64,000 bases of DNA from an uncultured Winogradskyella sp. GTDB taxonomy: Bacteria; Bacteroidota; Bacteroidia; Flavobacteriales; Flavobacteriaceae. The translations under genes were made by a program, and so were the position numbers. The stretch covers positions 310,001-374,000 of the forward strand of contig CAJXLB010000001.1 of NCBI GenBank assembly GCA_913055905.1, given 5' to 3'. Positions 36,096 to 44,363 of this stretch are shown here, piece after piece; position 1 is the first letter of the stretch, and each line of letters starts with the position of its first letter. Below the pieces are notes generated by a model. The model saw nothing but the letters and a program-made list of their open reading frames with translations, was not told where the DNA came from and searched no databases.

Positions 36096-37007
36096 ATGCT
36101 TAAGGTTGAAAATATCACTTTCGGTTATTCTAAATCTCCCGTTTTAAAAAACATCACTTTTAATGTTGACGCTGGTGAAAACTTGGCTATTATAGGCGAA
36201 AGCGGTTCTGGGAAAAGCACGCTTTTAAAGCTCATTTATGGTGAATACGACCTAATTGGTGGTCATATATTTTGGAAAGACACAGAAATCCTCGGTCCTA
36301 AATTTAATCTTGTAGTGGGTTATGATTTTATGAAACAGGTCACGCAAGAATTTGACTTAATGCCAGTTACCACCGTTGCAGAAAACATAGGTAAATTTTT
36401 ATCGCGATTCTATTTAGACAAGCGGCAAGAACGCATTGAAGAGTTAATTGCTGTTGTAGAACTTGAGGCCTATTCAAAAACCAAAGTCAAGTATCTCAGT
36501 GGTGGCCAGAAACAACGCGTCGCTCTAGCGCGAGCATTAGCCAAAGAACCAGAAATTTTATTGCTCGACGAACCTTTTAGCCATATTGACAATTTTAAAA
36601 AGCATTCTTTAAGACGTAAGGTCTTTAATTATTTAAAAAAGAAAAATATCAGTTGCTTAGTTGCCACTCACGACAAGGATGATGTTTTGGGCTTTGCAGA
36701 CCAAATTCTAGTGTTGCATGACAAAAGGATTATAGAGCATGGCAGCCCAAAAGAATTGTACGATAACCCAAAAATACCATTAGTGGCTTCATTTTTCGAG
36801 GAGTTTTCAGACATAGATAATCGTTTGTATTACGCACATCAAATTCAAATTGTTAAAAACTCTAATTACATGGCTCGGGTAAAACAAAGCTATTTTAAGG
36901 GCAGATCCTGGTTAATAGAGGCTGAATACAAGGAGCAAACGATATATATAGCACATCATGAAAACATCGCTCCTTCTACCAAAATCTTTTTTGAAACAAT
37001 AAAATAG
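36096..37007 (+). CDS. ABC transporter ATP-binding protein
   Basis: This 303-residue ATPase has the complete set of motifs: Walker A GESGSGKST (about residues 34-42), the Q-loop region, signature LSGGQKQRVALARAL (about 135-149), Walker B EILLLDEPFSHID and the switch histidine VATHDKDD. A C-terminal extension of about 80 residues (about 225-303) may be a regulatory or partner domain. There is no permease beside it, so it must pair with a distant one or act alone. It resembles ATPases of the phosphate/amino-acid importer type, but the substrate is unknown. Its stop codon directly touches the stop codon of the convergent exporter gene. Confidence 0.9.
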   Translation: MLKVENITFGYSKSPVLKNITFNVDAGENLAIIGESGSGKSTLLKLIYGEYDLIGGHIFWKDTEILGPKFNLVVGYDFMKQVTQEFDLMPVTTVAENIGKFLSRFYLDKRQERIEELIAVVELEAYSKTKVKYLSGGQKQRVALARALAKEPEILLLDEPFSHIDNFKKHSLRRKVFNYLKKKNISCLVATHDKDDVLGFADQILVLHDKRIIEHGSPKELYDNPKIPLVASFFEEFSDIDNRLYYAHQIQIVKNSNYMARVKQSYFKGRSWLIEAEYKEQTIYIAHHENIAPSTKIFFETIK

Positions 37008-39257
37008 CTATCTATCAAAGCGTTTTAATAACGCTGGCAGATAAATGATATCTGTAATTAAAGCAATGGCTACTGTCACAGCACACAGTAACCCAAAATC
37101 CCTAACAGATGGTACGGCACTCGATGCTATGATTAGGAAGCCCGCAAAAAGGGCGATGGTGGTAGAAAAAAGAGCACTGCCCGTATAGTGCATGGCCTTG
37201 TCTATTCGATATTGTGAAGAGCCTTTTATGACTTTGCTGCGCCTGTATTTGTATACCAAATGGATGGTGTCGTCCATTGCAATACCCAACATAATGGGTG
37301 TTATCATAGCCGTTGAAACATCCAGCGGAATTCCTAAAAGACTCATGACTATAGCCAATAACGCCAACGGTAAGATATTGGGAATCAAAACTAAAATGGT
37401 AGTTCTTAGGCTTTTGATAAAATACCACAAGCATAAAAAGGCAACAAAAAAAGCAGCGAAAAACGACTTAAACTGGGTTTCTAAAATAAAATCATTTAAC
37501 TGGGCGAAGACCACAGAGAATCCATTTATTTCTAGGTTGTAGTCTTCCGAATTAAATTCAGATTGAAAATTAGATCTAATCTCATTTAATATTTGTTGAA
37601 GTTCTGATGTTTTAAGCTCTTTTACGCCAAGCGTGATACTAGCGGTTTTAAAATCGTCTGAATAGAATTTGTAAAATGAATTGTCTCTATTATCGAGCCT
37701 TTGAACTATATCATATACATCGTCATTGGATATGTTGGAGCGAAACAAGATAGGCGAACGCTTTTCCAAAAATCGCTTGAGATTAACCACAGAAATCGGT
37801 TCGGCCATTAAATCACTTGAATCTAATTTTTGCTGAAAACGTTCAAGATGATTAACAGCTTTGGTCTCTAACATTGTTCCCTGCTTTGAACTAATGTTTA
37901 ACTGTAGCCGTGAACTGCTGTTTAAATTATTTTCAATGATGCGTAAATCTTCTTTTGCTGTTCCTTCAGCCAATAAATCCAAAGAGTTAGTGTCAATCTT
38001 AATCTTAAAAACAGAGAAAATGCCAAAGGCCAAAATCAGAGAGGAAATGATAATAATCCCATTCTTATATTGTGATGTGATACGATTTAACCAATCTATC
38101 ACCTTAGTTTGTGAATAGTTCTTTAGACTTAAAATGGGTTTAGAATTTTCAAAATCCAAGCTTACATAACTAAAACCTATTATTGTGATGATATAGACCA
38201 ATAAAAATGCCAGTAACAAACCGATACAAGTGAATATGCCCATATTTTTAAATGCAGGCAGCGGTGAGAGGTATAGGGCAAAATACCCAACAAAGGTGGT
38301 GAGTGTAGTGTAAAAACAGGGAGTAAAGCTTTTTCTAATTGATAGGGTTATCAATTGTAATTTCGAGAGTCTTTTTTGAACGAGACCTTCTTTATGATAA
38401 ATATTTATGATGTGAACGGCGTCACTCACACTGTAAACCATCAGAATGGTTGGAATTAACATGGAAATCATGTTTAAGGCGTAACCAAAAGATGTGATTA
38501 TCCCAAATAAAATTGTAATAGGAGCGGCCACAGAACACAAGGCCATAAGCAGGTACCGCTTGTTGGGCAACAAAAAAAGTAGCATGGTGGCAATCACTAA
38601 AATTGTCAACACTCCAAAAACCAAGCTTTCCTTGTAAATGCCTCTGCTATAGGCCTCATTTAAAACGGGAGCACCAGATAAATAATAATTGTCATAAAAA
38701 CGCTCAACAACGTTCCTAATCTCACTGGCTATTACTTCTCTTTTAGACTCAATTTGAGGTGTTGGTTTTAATTGAATATAAAAGAATAGGTTTTTGTAAT
38801 CTTTAGTTACCAGTTGCGCTGTAAGATTCGGTAATTTCCCAAACAAGTTTTTTAGTCCCTTTTCGCTACGATTGGAGTTGTAGAGCTCATCAAAAACTAT
38901 TTTGTTATTGGCATAAATAGGGTACTTGGCCTTGGCCAAACTAAAAGACGTTTTAACATACCATAGCGAATCTAAAACTTGATGAAATTCTTTAAAACGG
39001 TCAATGTTCTTTTTGTCTAATGCGTTGTCAACAGGAAGCATTCCCACAAAAATTTCATCTGAGCCAAACTCTTCTTGGTATGTTATATATGCTTTATAGC
39101 TGGGATTATCTTCTAAAAACCATATCGAAAGGGAATTATCTACACTGAGTTTGCTAATGGTTTGATAGACTGAAAATGTCAGGAGCAGGCCAATTAGAGT
39201 AAGAACAGGAAGCCTGAACCTTATTAACTGTGCTATAGTTCTCTCTAAGCGCTTCAT
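37008..39257 (-). CDS. RND/MMPL-family exporter of the polyketide operon
   Basis: This 749-residue inner-membrane protein has the two-fold RND layout: a first helix, a large periplasmic loop (about 35-205), a block of five helices (about 208-385), a second loop (about 420-590) and a final block (about 600-749). SSD/MMPL-like motifs include PTILMVYSVSDAVHIIN and PIMLGIAMDDTIHLVYKYR, which carry the acidic proton-relay residues. It is the last gene of the minus-strand cluster, 1 bp after the PPTase gene, so it most likely exports the lipid product. HpnN and MmpL exporters are the nearest functional analogues. Confidence 0.88.
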   Translation of the reverse strand: MKRLERTIAQLIRFRLPVLTLIGLLLTFSVYQTISKLSVDNSLSIWFLEDNPSYKAYITYQEEFGSDEIFVGMLPVDNALDKKNIDRFKEFHQVLDSLWYVKTSFSLAKAKYPIYANNKIVFDELYNSNRSEKGLKNLFGKLPNLTAQLVTKDYKNLFFYIQLKPTPQIESKREVIASEIRNVVERFYDNYYLSGAPVLNEAYSRGIYKESLVFGVLTILVIATMLLFLLPNKRYLLMALCSVAAPITILFGIITSFGYALNMISMLIPTILMVYSVSDAVHIINIYHKEGLVQKRLSKLQLITLSIRKSFTPCFYTTLTTFVGYFALYLSPLPAFKNMGIFTCIGLLLAFLLVYIITIIGFSYVSLDFENSKPILSLKNYSQTKVIDWLNRITSQYKNGIIIISSLILAFGIFSVFKIKIDTNSLDLLAEGTAKEDLRIIENNLNSSSRLQLNISSKQGTMLETKAVNHLERFQQKLDSSDLMAEPISVVNLKRFLEKRSPILFRSNISNDDVYDIVQRLDNRDNSFYKFYSDDFKTASITLGVKELKTSELQQILNEIRSNFQSEFNSEDYNLEINGFSVVFAQLNDFILETQFKSFFAAFFVAFLCLWYFIKSLRTTILVLIPNILPLALLAIVMSLLGIPLDVSTAMITPIMLGIAMDDTIHLVYKYRRSKVIKGSSQYRIDKAMHYTGSALFSTTIALFAGFLIIASSAVPSVRDFGLLCAVTVAIALITDIIYLPALLKRFDR

Positions 39258-39258
39258 A

Positions 39259-39819
39259 TCAAGCTATTGCAAATGCTCCGAAACGGCCGTGATGGGTGAG
39301 ACTAATGTGATGAAGCTCTCCTTCAACTTCAAGTAGTGGGACTCCGAACCGAGTATAGGTCAGTTGTAATTTAGCATTTTTGTTTATGGTATTAGCCATA
39401 TGCTCAAAGAGATTCTGCTTTAATTCTTTGGATTGCAATTTCGGGCTGTTGCTACTTAAACTCACAATCTTAGATTTAAAATTTTCTTGGATTGTCTTGG
39501 CTTCAGAAATAATAAAATTTGAAGTCACCTTACTTTCTACAAAACACTTAAAATTCTTGAACTTAACTGTACCAAAAGTATTTTCCAAAGCACATTCAAA
39601 TCCCTTAGGGTTAAAAAAGCGTCCGCCATTATTTTGAGTAAATAGCTTATATGCGGCTTCTTTCATAGACCACAGGCGCCATATCATTACAAAAGGATTA
39701 TCTGAATTGTTGATAAGTTCTTGCTCTAATTCTGTAAACAGTTTCGATTTAAATCTTGGATGCTGCCAATTAGAAGTCTTATTGGCCTCTCTGAGATCTA
39801 CAACGTCATTGCCAACCAT
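39259..39819 (-). CDS. 4'-phosphopantetheinyl transferase family protein
   Basis: This 186-residue enzyme should transfer the phosphopantetheine arm from CoA to the serine of the adjacent ACP. The family motifs are MVGNDVVDL at the N-terminus (metal-binding Asp) and WSMKEAAYKL (the WxxKEAxxK signature, about residues 50-59), followed by SLTHHGRFGAFAI. It is the short AcpS-like form. Its start shares one base with the ACP stop region, the clearest sign that it serves this pathway's ACP. It is probably required for cluster function. Confidence 0.9.
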   Translation of the reverse strand: MVGNDVVDLREANKTSNWQHPRFKSKLFTELEQELINNSDNPFVMIWRLWSMKEAAYKLFTQNNGGRFFNPKGFECALENTFGTVKFKNFKCFVESKVTSNFIISEAKTIQENFKSKIVSLSSNSPKLQSKELKQNLFEHMANTINKNAKLQLTYTRFGVPLLEVEGELHHISLTHHGRFGAFAIA

Positions 39820-40070
39820 TAGTCTTCTAATTTAGATGCGACAATAGCCATGGCTGATTTTACATCCAACATTTTTTCCATGTCTTCATTTTCTAATCGA
39901 ATATCAAATTCATCTTCTATATCCAATATAATATCTACAAGGTTGGCAGAATTGATTTTTAAGTCCTTAACAAAGTCTGTGTCCTCTGTTAAGTCCTTAA
40001 ATGCCTCTTCATCTTGAACGTATGGAGAAATAATGATTTTTAACTTAGAAATTAAGTCGTCTTTATTCAT
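39819..40070 (-). CDS. Acyl carrier protein of the polyketide operon
   Basis: This 83-residue ACP is a four-helix carrier that holds the growing acyl chain. The phosphopantetheine serine is S41 in LKINSANLVDI; the usual DSL triplet is replaced by NSA, so it is a divergent ACP, likely dedicated to this cluster. Helix 3 has DIEDEFDIRLENEDM as in the family. It lies 23 bp downstream of the ketosynthase and abuts the PPTase gene. Confidence 0.9.
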   Translation of the reverse strand: MNKDDLISKLKIIISPYVQDEEAFKDLTEDTDFVKDLKINSANLVDIILDIEDEFDIRLENEDMEKMLDVKSAMAIVASKLED

Positions 40071-40093
40071 AGCCTGATTTTATTAATCCAAAG

Positions 40094-41368
40094 TTAAGCT
40101 ATATATCGCTTAAATAAAACACATGCATTCACATCCCCAAATCCAAAACTCGCTTTGGCCACAACATCAAGGGCTTTTTCTTGCAAAACGGTTGGTATGC
40201 AGTCTGAATGGATTAATTTAAGAATTTCAGGGTGAAGGTCTTCGCAATTTATATTTGGTGCTATAAATTGCTGGTGTAATTGGATAATACTTGCCACACA
40301 TTCTATGGCGCCTGCAGCTGCCAAACAATGTCCGATGCTAGATTTAGTGGCATTAATCTGCGGGAAATCCCGGCCCTTTCTGCCCAATGCTTTTACCCAA
40401 TTTTCAATCTCCAGAGTATCTTTCGATGTAGCCGTGAGGTGACCATTTATAAGATCAATATTAGCTGTATTAATACCTGAGTTTTCACAGGCTTGGCCAA
40501 TACATCTTTGAACAGCTTCTGGGTTTGGAGCCGTTAAAGTACCGCCTCCTCGCTGCCCTCCAGAATTTACTGCACCTCCTAAAACTTCGGCATAAATTTT
40601 GGCTCCGCGTTCCAAGGCACTTTCCAAAGACTCTAACATTAAAGCTCCCGCGCCACTGCCTGGAACAAATCCTGATGCCGTGGCACTCATTGGTCTTGAC
40701 GCTTCTTGTGGGTTGTCGTTATATTTATACGTCATAACACGCATGGCATCAAAGCCTCCCCACACGTATGGTCCATGATCGCTACAACTTCCCACTAACA
40801 TTCTTTTGGCCTTGCCTTGTCTAATGCGATCAAAACCCAATATAAGGGCTTCTGTTCCTGTAGAGCAGGCAGAAGAATTCGTTGTTACCTGATTTCCCAA
40901 ACCCAAAATTCCACTCAGGTAGGCACTTACGCCACTAGCCATAGTTTGCAGTACCACCGTACTTCCTAGTCGGCGCACCTGTCCGTCGTCAAGCTTGTAA
41001 ATGGCTTCTCTAAACTTCTCCACTCCAGATGTGCCAGTACCAAAGATTAGACCCGAGTCGTAATCGACCTCACTTTCAGGGTTAATCTCTAATCCAGCAT
41101 CTTTCCATGCATCCATACCAGCCATACATCCATATAAAATGCCTGAACTTTTAAATCCGCGTAGTTGTAGGTCCGTTAGATACTTAGACTTTAATTCCTC
41201 AGAAACTTTTGGGATACCACCAATCTGACATGAAAAATTTAGCGCTTTCAATTCTTCATGAAAGGTTATCCCAGAATTACCATTTCTAAGTGCTTTAGTG
41301 AATTCTGATAGCCCTATACCATTTGGTGCTACAACACCTAAACCCGTAATTACGACCCTTTGTTTCAT
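40094..41368 (-). CDS. Beta-ketoacyl-ACP synthase (FabF/B-like)
   Basis: This 424-residue ketosynthase condenses acyl and malonyl groups. The catalytic Cys168 is in NSSACSTGTEAL, and the two histidines are in INGHLTATSKDTLE and ATKSSIGHCLAAAG. It has the full thiolase fold length, so it should be active rather than a chain-length-factor partner. The end overlaps nothing; the start overlaps the dehydratase tail by 4 bp. It should lengthen the acyl starter for the type III PKS. Confidence 0.93.
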   Translation of the reverse strand: MKQRVVITGLGVVAPNGIGLSEFTKALRNGNSGITFHEELKALNFSCQIGGIPKVSEELKSKYLTDLQLRGFKSSGILYGCMAGMDAWKDAGLEINPESEVDYDSGLIFGTGTSGVEKFREAIYKLDDGQVRRLGSTVVLQTMASGVSAYLSGILGLGNQVTTNSSACSTGTEALILGFDRIRQGKAKRMLVGSCSDHGPYVWGGFDAMRVMTYKYNDNPQEASRPMSATASGFVPGSGAGALMLESLESALERGAKIYAEVLGGAVNSGGQRGGGTLTAPNPEAVQRCIGQACENSGINTANIDLINGHLTATSKDTLEIENWVKALGRKGRDFPQINATKSSIGHCLAAAGAIECVASIIQLHQQFIAPNINCEDLHPEILKLIHSDCIPTVLQEKALDVVAKASFGFGDVNACVLFKRYIA

Positions 41369-41802
41369 GTTTTTATCATTCCAGAAATTTTTCCTCTTGC
41401 AACCAATTCCTCTCGTGAATTGAACAGTTTCACATTACACTTCAATTTATTAAATCTAAACACTTCTTTTTCTGAAACAACCGTTACTTTCTCATTAGGA
41501 AATACAGGAACAAAAAAGTCAACATTATGGGAAGTTAAGGCAATCTCAGGATTTTGTTTCGAATCTATCTTATCTTTTAGTAGATAAATGCCAAGGCATA
41601 CTAATCCGATTTGTGCCATGCATTCTGTAAGTATCACGCCTGGCGTTACTGGATTATTTTTAAAATGACCGTTATAAAAAAACGCATTGTCTTTAAACGT
41701 GTAAAAACCAGTAATTCCGTTTTCTGAGATTTGTTCTATACCGTCAACGAACAAAAAGGGTTCGTCATAGGGCAAGTGCTCAAGAATATTTTTTGTTGTC
41801 AT
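41365..41802 (-). CDS. 3-hydroxyacyl-ACP dehydratase (FabZ-like hotdog)
   Basis: This 145-residue hotdog-fold enzyme removes water from 3-hydroxyacyl-ACP. The catalytic His is in YNGHFKNNPVTPGVILTE and the Glu is in ILTECMAQIG, matching the FabZ motif order HFPG...PGVL..E. It overlaps the ketosynthase start by 4 bp and lies 1 bp after the SDR gene. It fits a dedicated fatty-acid-like cycle in this operon. Confidence 0.9.
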   Translation of the reverse strand: MTTKNILEHLPYDEPFLFVDGIEQISENGITGFYTFKDNAFFYNGHFKNNPVTPGVILTECMAQIGLVCLGIYLLKDKIDSKQNPEIALTSHNVDFFVPVFPNEKVTVVSEKEVFRFNKLKCNVKLFNSREELVARGKISGMIKT

Positions 41803-41803
41803 C

Positions 41804-42598
41804 CTAATTTAAGTGTTCTCCTCCGTCTACAGGTATAACAGTACCTGTAATCCATTTGGCCTCATCTTTGCACATTAAGTATACCACATTAGCAATATCT
41901 TCAGGTTGGGTTAAACGGTTGTTCGGATTTCGTTTTAAACTGTGTTCTTTCAATTTATCACTTCCTGGAATCATTCGCAATGAAGCTGTATCTGTTACGC
42001 CTGCTTGAATGCAATTTGCCTTTATGCCATGACTTGCAAACTCCAGAGCAATGTTCCTGGTTATGGCTTCGAGCGTTGCTTTGGCAGCAGATACCGCAGC
42101 GTAATTTGGCCATGCTTTGCTGTTTCCTTCACTCGTAAAACTTATTATTCGTGAATCTTCTGCGAATAAATTCGCCTCGTGCAAAGCTTTGGTCCAATTG
42201 TAAAGGCTAATGCCCATAGCCTCAATGGTTAAGACAAAATCCTGGCTTTGAAGTTCAGGGCCCTCGTTAGATACCATGGGCTTAAGATTTCCTTTAGCCA
42301 CGCTATGCACCAAGGCTCTTATTTTCTGGCCCTCTTTAAAGGTGTTTTTAAGTTCTGCTACTACTTCGTCTTGCTTTTGTTTGTTAAAGGCATCTACATT
42401 GAAAGCTATAACCTCAACAGCTGACTCTCTAATACGTTTGAACTCCTGTTTAATAGTATCCTCCTGATTTCGTGACGCCCTATAAACCACACAAACATTC
42501 ATACCATGTTGAGCAAGCTTGTGAGCGGTAGCAAGACCCAGACCGCTACTTCCACCCAGAATTAGGGCCCAATAATTAGTATTTTCAAATTCTTTCAT
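41804..42598 (-). CDS. SDR oxidoreductase, FabL/FabI-like enoyl-ACP reductase
   Basis: This 264-residue NAD(P)H enzyme has the Rossmann motif LILGGSSGLGLATA (about residues 12-25) and catalytic Y166-x6-K173 (PNYAAVSAAKATLE). The Y-x6-K spacing marks enoyl-ACP reductases of the FabI/FabL type, not ketoreductases (Y-x3-K). It probably saturates the acyl chain. ATG 42598 is used; upstream starts run into the PKS gene. It lies 1 bp after the type III PKS stop. If it is truly an enoyl reductase, the ketoreductase must come from elsewhere (such as the primary FabG). Confidence 0.8.
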   Translation of the reverse strand: MKEFENTNYWALILGGSSGLGLATAHKLAQHGMNVCVVYRASRNQEDTIKQEFKRIRESAVEVIAFNVDAFNKQKQDEVVAELKNTFKEGQKIRALVHSVAKGNLKPMVSNEGPELQSQDFVLTIEAMGISLYNWTKALHEANLFAEDSRIISFTSEGNSKAWPNYAAVSAAKATLEAITRNIALEFASHGIKANCIQAGVTDTASLRMIPGSDKLKEHSLKRNPNNRLTQPEDIANVVYLMCKDEAKWITGTVIPVDGGEHLN

Positions 42599-42599
42599 T

Positions 42600-43652
42600 T
42601 TACCATTCCAATAAAATACGTTGTGCCGAAAAGCCTGGACCAAAACTAAGCATAATGCCTTTTTCTCCTTTGGCAATGTCTCTATCCATAAAACGCTCTA
42701 GTACATAAAGCACCGTTGCACTACTCATATTACCATATAATCGCAATACCTCCTTAGTATCGTCTATATTTTTACCTAATTTCCCAAATAAATCTTCAAC
42801 TGTTTGAACAATCTTCTTGCCTCCAGGATGAAACACTAAGTGATTAATATCTTCAATAGTTAATCCGTTTCGCTCTAAAAATGGATGAATTATATTAGGA
42901 AAATGTTTGGCAATCGTTTCTGGGACACTTTGATCCAACACCATCTGAAGACCTGAGTTTTTAAGCTTGAAACCCATCATATGTTCAGCGTTATAGAAAT
43001 GGTACATGGCCTCATCAATAATTTCAGGACCTTTGTCCTCTTCATATGACGACAAGATGACACTGGCACAGCCATCACCAAAAATCGCGGCACTCACTAT
43101 GTTTACCATGGAGTAGTCGTCTAATTGAAAAGTTGCCGTTGGAGACTCTACAGCAATCACCGCAGCGCGCTTGTTAGGGTTGGCCTTTAGAAAATTCTTG
43201 GCATAAAGGATACCTGACACACCAGCTGCACAGCCCATTTCTGTCACGGGAAGCCTAACAATATCCTGCCTCATGCCAAGACGATTAATTAGGTAGGCAT
43301 CCAAAGACGGTATCATAATACCAGTGCAGCTCACCGTTATTATGTAATCAATATCACCTGCTTTCAGTGCTGCTTTTTCTAGTGCTTTTGTTAAACTCTT
43401 TTCTGAAAGCTCAATTGCTGCCTTACAATAGATGTCGTTTTTCTCTTCGAAAGATGTTTTTGAAAATACTTCCTCTGCATCCATGATGGCATATCTGCGA
43501 TCTACAGCGGCGTTTTCAAAGATTTTTAAGACCTTCCGTTTAAAACGTTCATCCTGACCTTGAAGCCACAGCTCAACAAAAGGTAAAATATCTTTAGTTT
43601 CTCTCGTATATTTTGGAAGTTGTTTAGCAACTGATGTAATTCTTACTGCCAT
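42600..43652 (-). CDS. Type III polyketide synthase (chalcone/stilbene-synthase-like)
   Basis: This 350-residue homodimeric enzyme loads an acyl starter, extends it with malonyl-CoA and cyclises it. The catalytic triad is complete: C141 (EMGCAAGVSG), H275 (VFHPGGKKI) and N308 (LYGNMSSAT). Length and motifs match bacterial type III PKSs such as alkylpyrone or alkylresorcinol synthases. Its neighbours supply an acyl-ACP assembly line, so a long or medium acyl starter is likely. The product ring (pyrone, resorcinol or phloroglucinol) cannot be told from sequence. It abuts the methyltransferase gene. Confidence 0.93.
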   Translation of the reverse strand: MAVRITSVAKQLPKYTRETKDILPFVELWLQGQDERFKRKVLKIFENAAVDRRYAIMDAEEVFSKTSFEEKNDIYCKAAIELSEKSLTKALEKAALKAGDIDYIITVSCTGIMIPSLDAYLINRLGMRQDIVRLPVTEMGCAAGVSGILYAKNFLKANPNKRAAVIAVESPTATFQLDDYSMVNIVSAAIFGDGCASVILSSYEEDKGPEIIDEAMYHFYNAEHMMGFKLKNSGLQMVLDQSVPETIAKHFPNIIHPFLERNGLTIEDINHLVFHPGGKKIVQTVEDLFGKLGKNIDDTKEVLRLYGNMSSATVLYVLERFMDRDIAKGEKGIMLSFGPGFSAQRILLEW

Positions 43653-44363
43653 TTAAGTCTTTATTATCCACTGATAACGGAAGGCCCATCGCCAACGTAT
43701 CTGTGATTTTAAATTTAATTGATGTGATAGCTGTTCCAATTCGTGACGTTTAAAGGCCCTTAAAATTGAGGTCAATCCGTCTTGAACAACCATATGATTA
43801 GAAATAAACCATCCGATGGCCTTGAATAATGTATAAGCCGTCTTGCTGCGTTGTAAATCATTTATAACAAGGCCCAAATTAGCTGTTTGAGCTAACCTTT
43901 TAAGTAAAATCGAAAGGTCCGGTTCGTCAAAATGATGTAAAAACAGTGTACATAAAGCTATATCATATTCCAAGGTATCAAAGGCTTCTGAAAAAACATC
44001 CATTTTCTTAAAAGATAATTCGGGATAATTTTTTGAAAGCTCCTGTGCATAGGCAACTGTAGCATGGTTAGCATCTATACCCATAAGCTGAAAGGTATAG
44101 CCGTTTTTTCTTGCATAATCTGCAATAAGTCTTAACAAATCACCATGTCCACAGCCCAAATCTATTATTTTATACGTCTTATCCTTAGGCTTGTTTTGGA
44201 GTAATTTCTTTATACCACTAATGGTAATTCTATTGCCTCCCAACCATTTGTTTATGACGCCTAATTTATCTAATGTGTCACGCAACAAGTCACCTTCCAT
44301 GGTGAAATCATCCATGAGCTCTGGATTCTTACTGCGGTATGTGGTGTCAATAAATAAGCTCAT
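43653..44363 (-). CDS. Class I SAM-dependent methyltransferase of the PKS operon
   Basis: This 236-residue methyltransferase has motif I IIDLGCGHGDLL (about residues 66-77) and the post-I acidic residue in LMGIDANHA. CTLFLHHFDEPD follows. It likely methylates the PKS product or a later quinol. ATG 44363 (MSLFIDTTYRSKNPELMDDF) overlaps the upstream stop codon by one base (TAATG), which is why it is chosen over a start at 44465. The family is close to enzymes paired with type III PKSs in other bacteria, though that is from memory. Confidence 0.88.
   Translation of the reverse strand: MSLFIDTTYRSKNPELMDDFTMEGDLLRDTLDKLGVINKWLGGNRITISGIKKLLQNKPKDKTYKIIDLGCGHGDLLRLIADYARKNGYTFQLMGIDANHATVAYAQELSKNYPELSFKKMDVFSEAFDTLEYDIALCTLFLHHFDEPDLSILLKRLAQTANLGLVINDLQRSKTAYTLFKAIGWFISNHMVVQDGLTSILRAFKRHELEQLSHQLNLKSQIRWRWAFRYQWIIKT

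Noticed and set aside
42599..42676. N-terminal extension of the SDR gene
   Set aside because: It would overlap the type III PKS C-terminus; MKEFENTNYWALILGG is the natural start.
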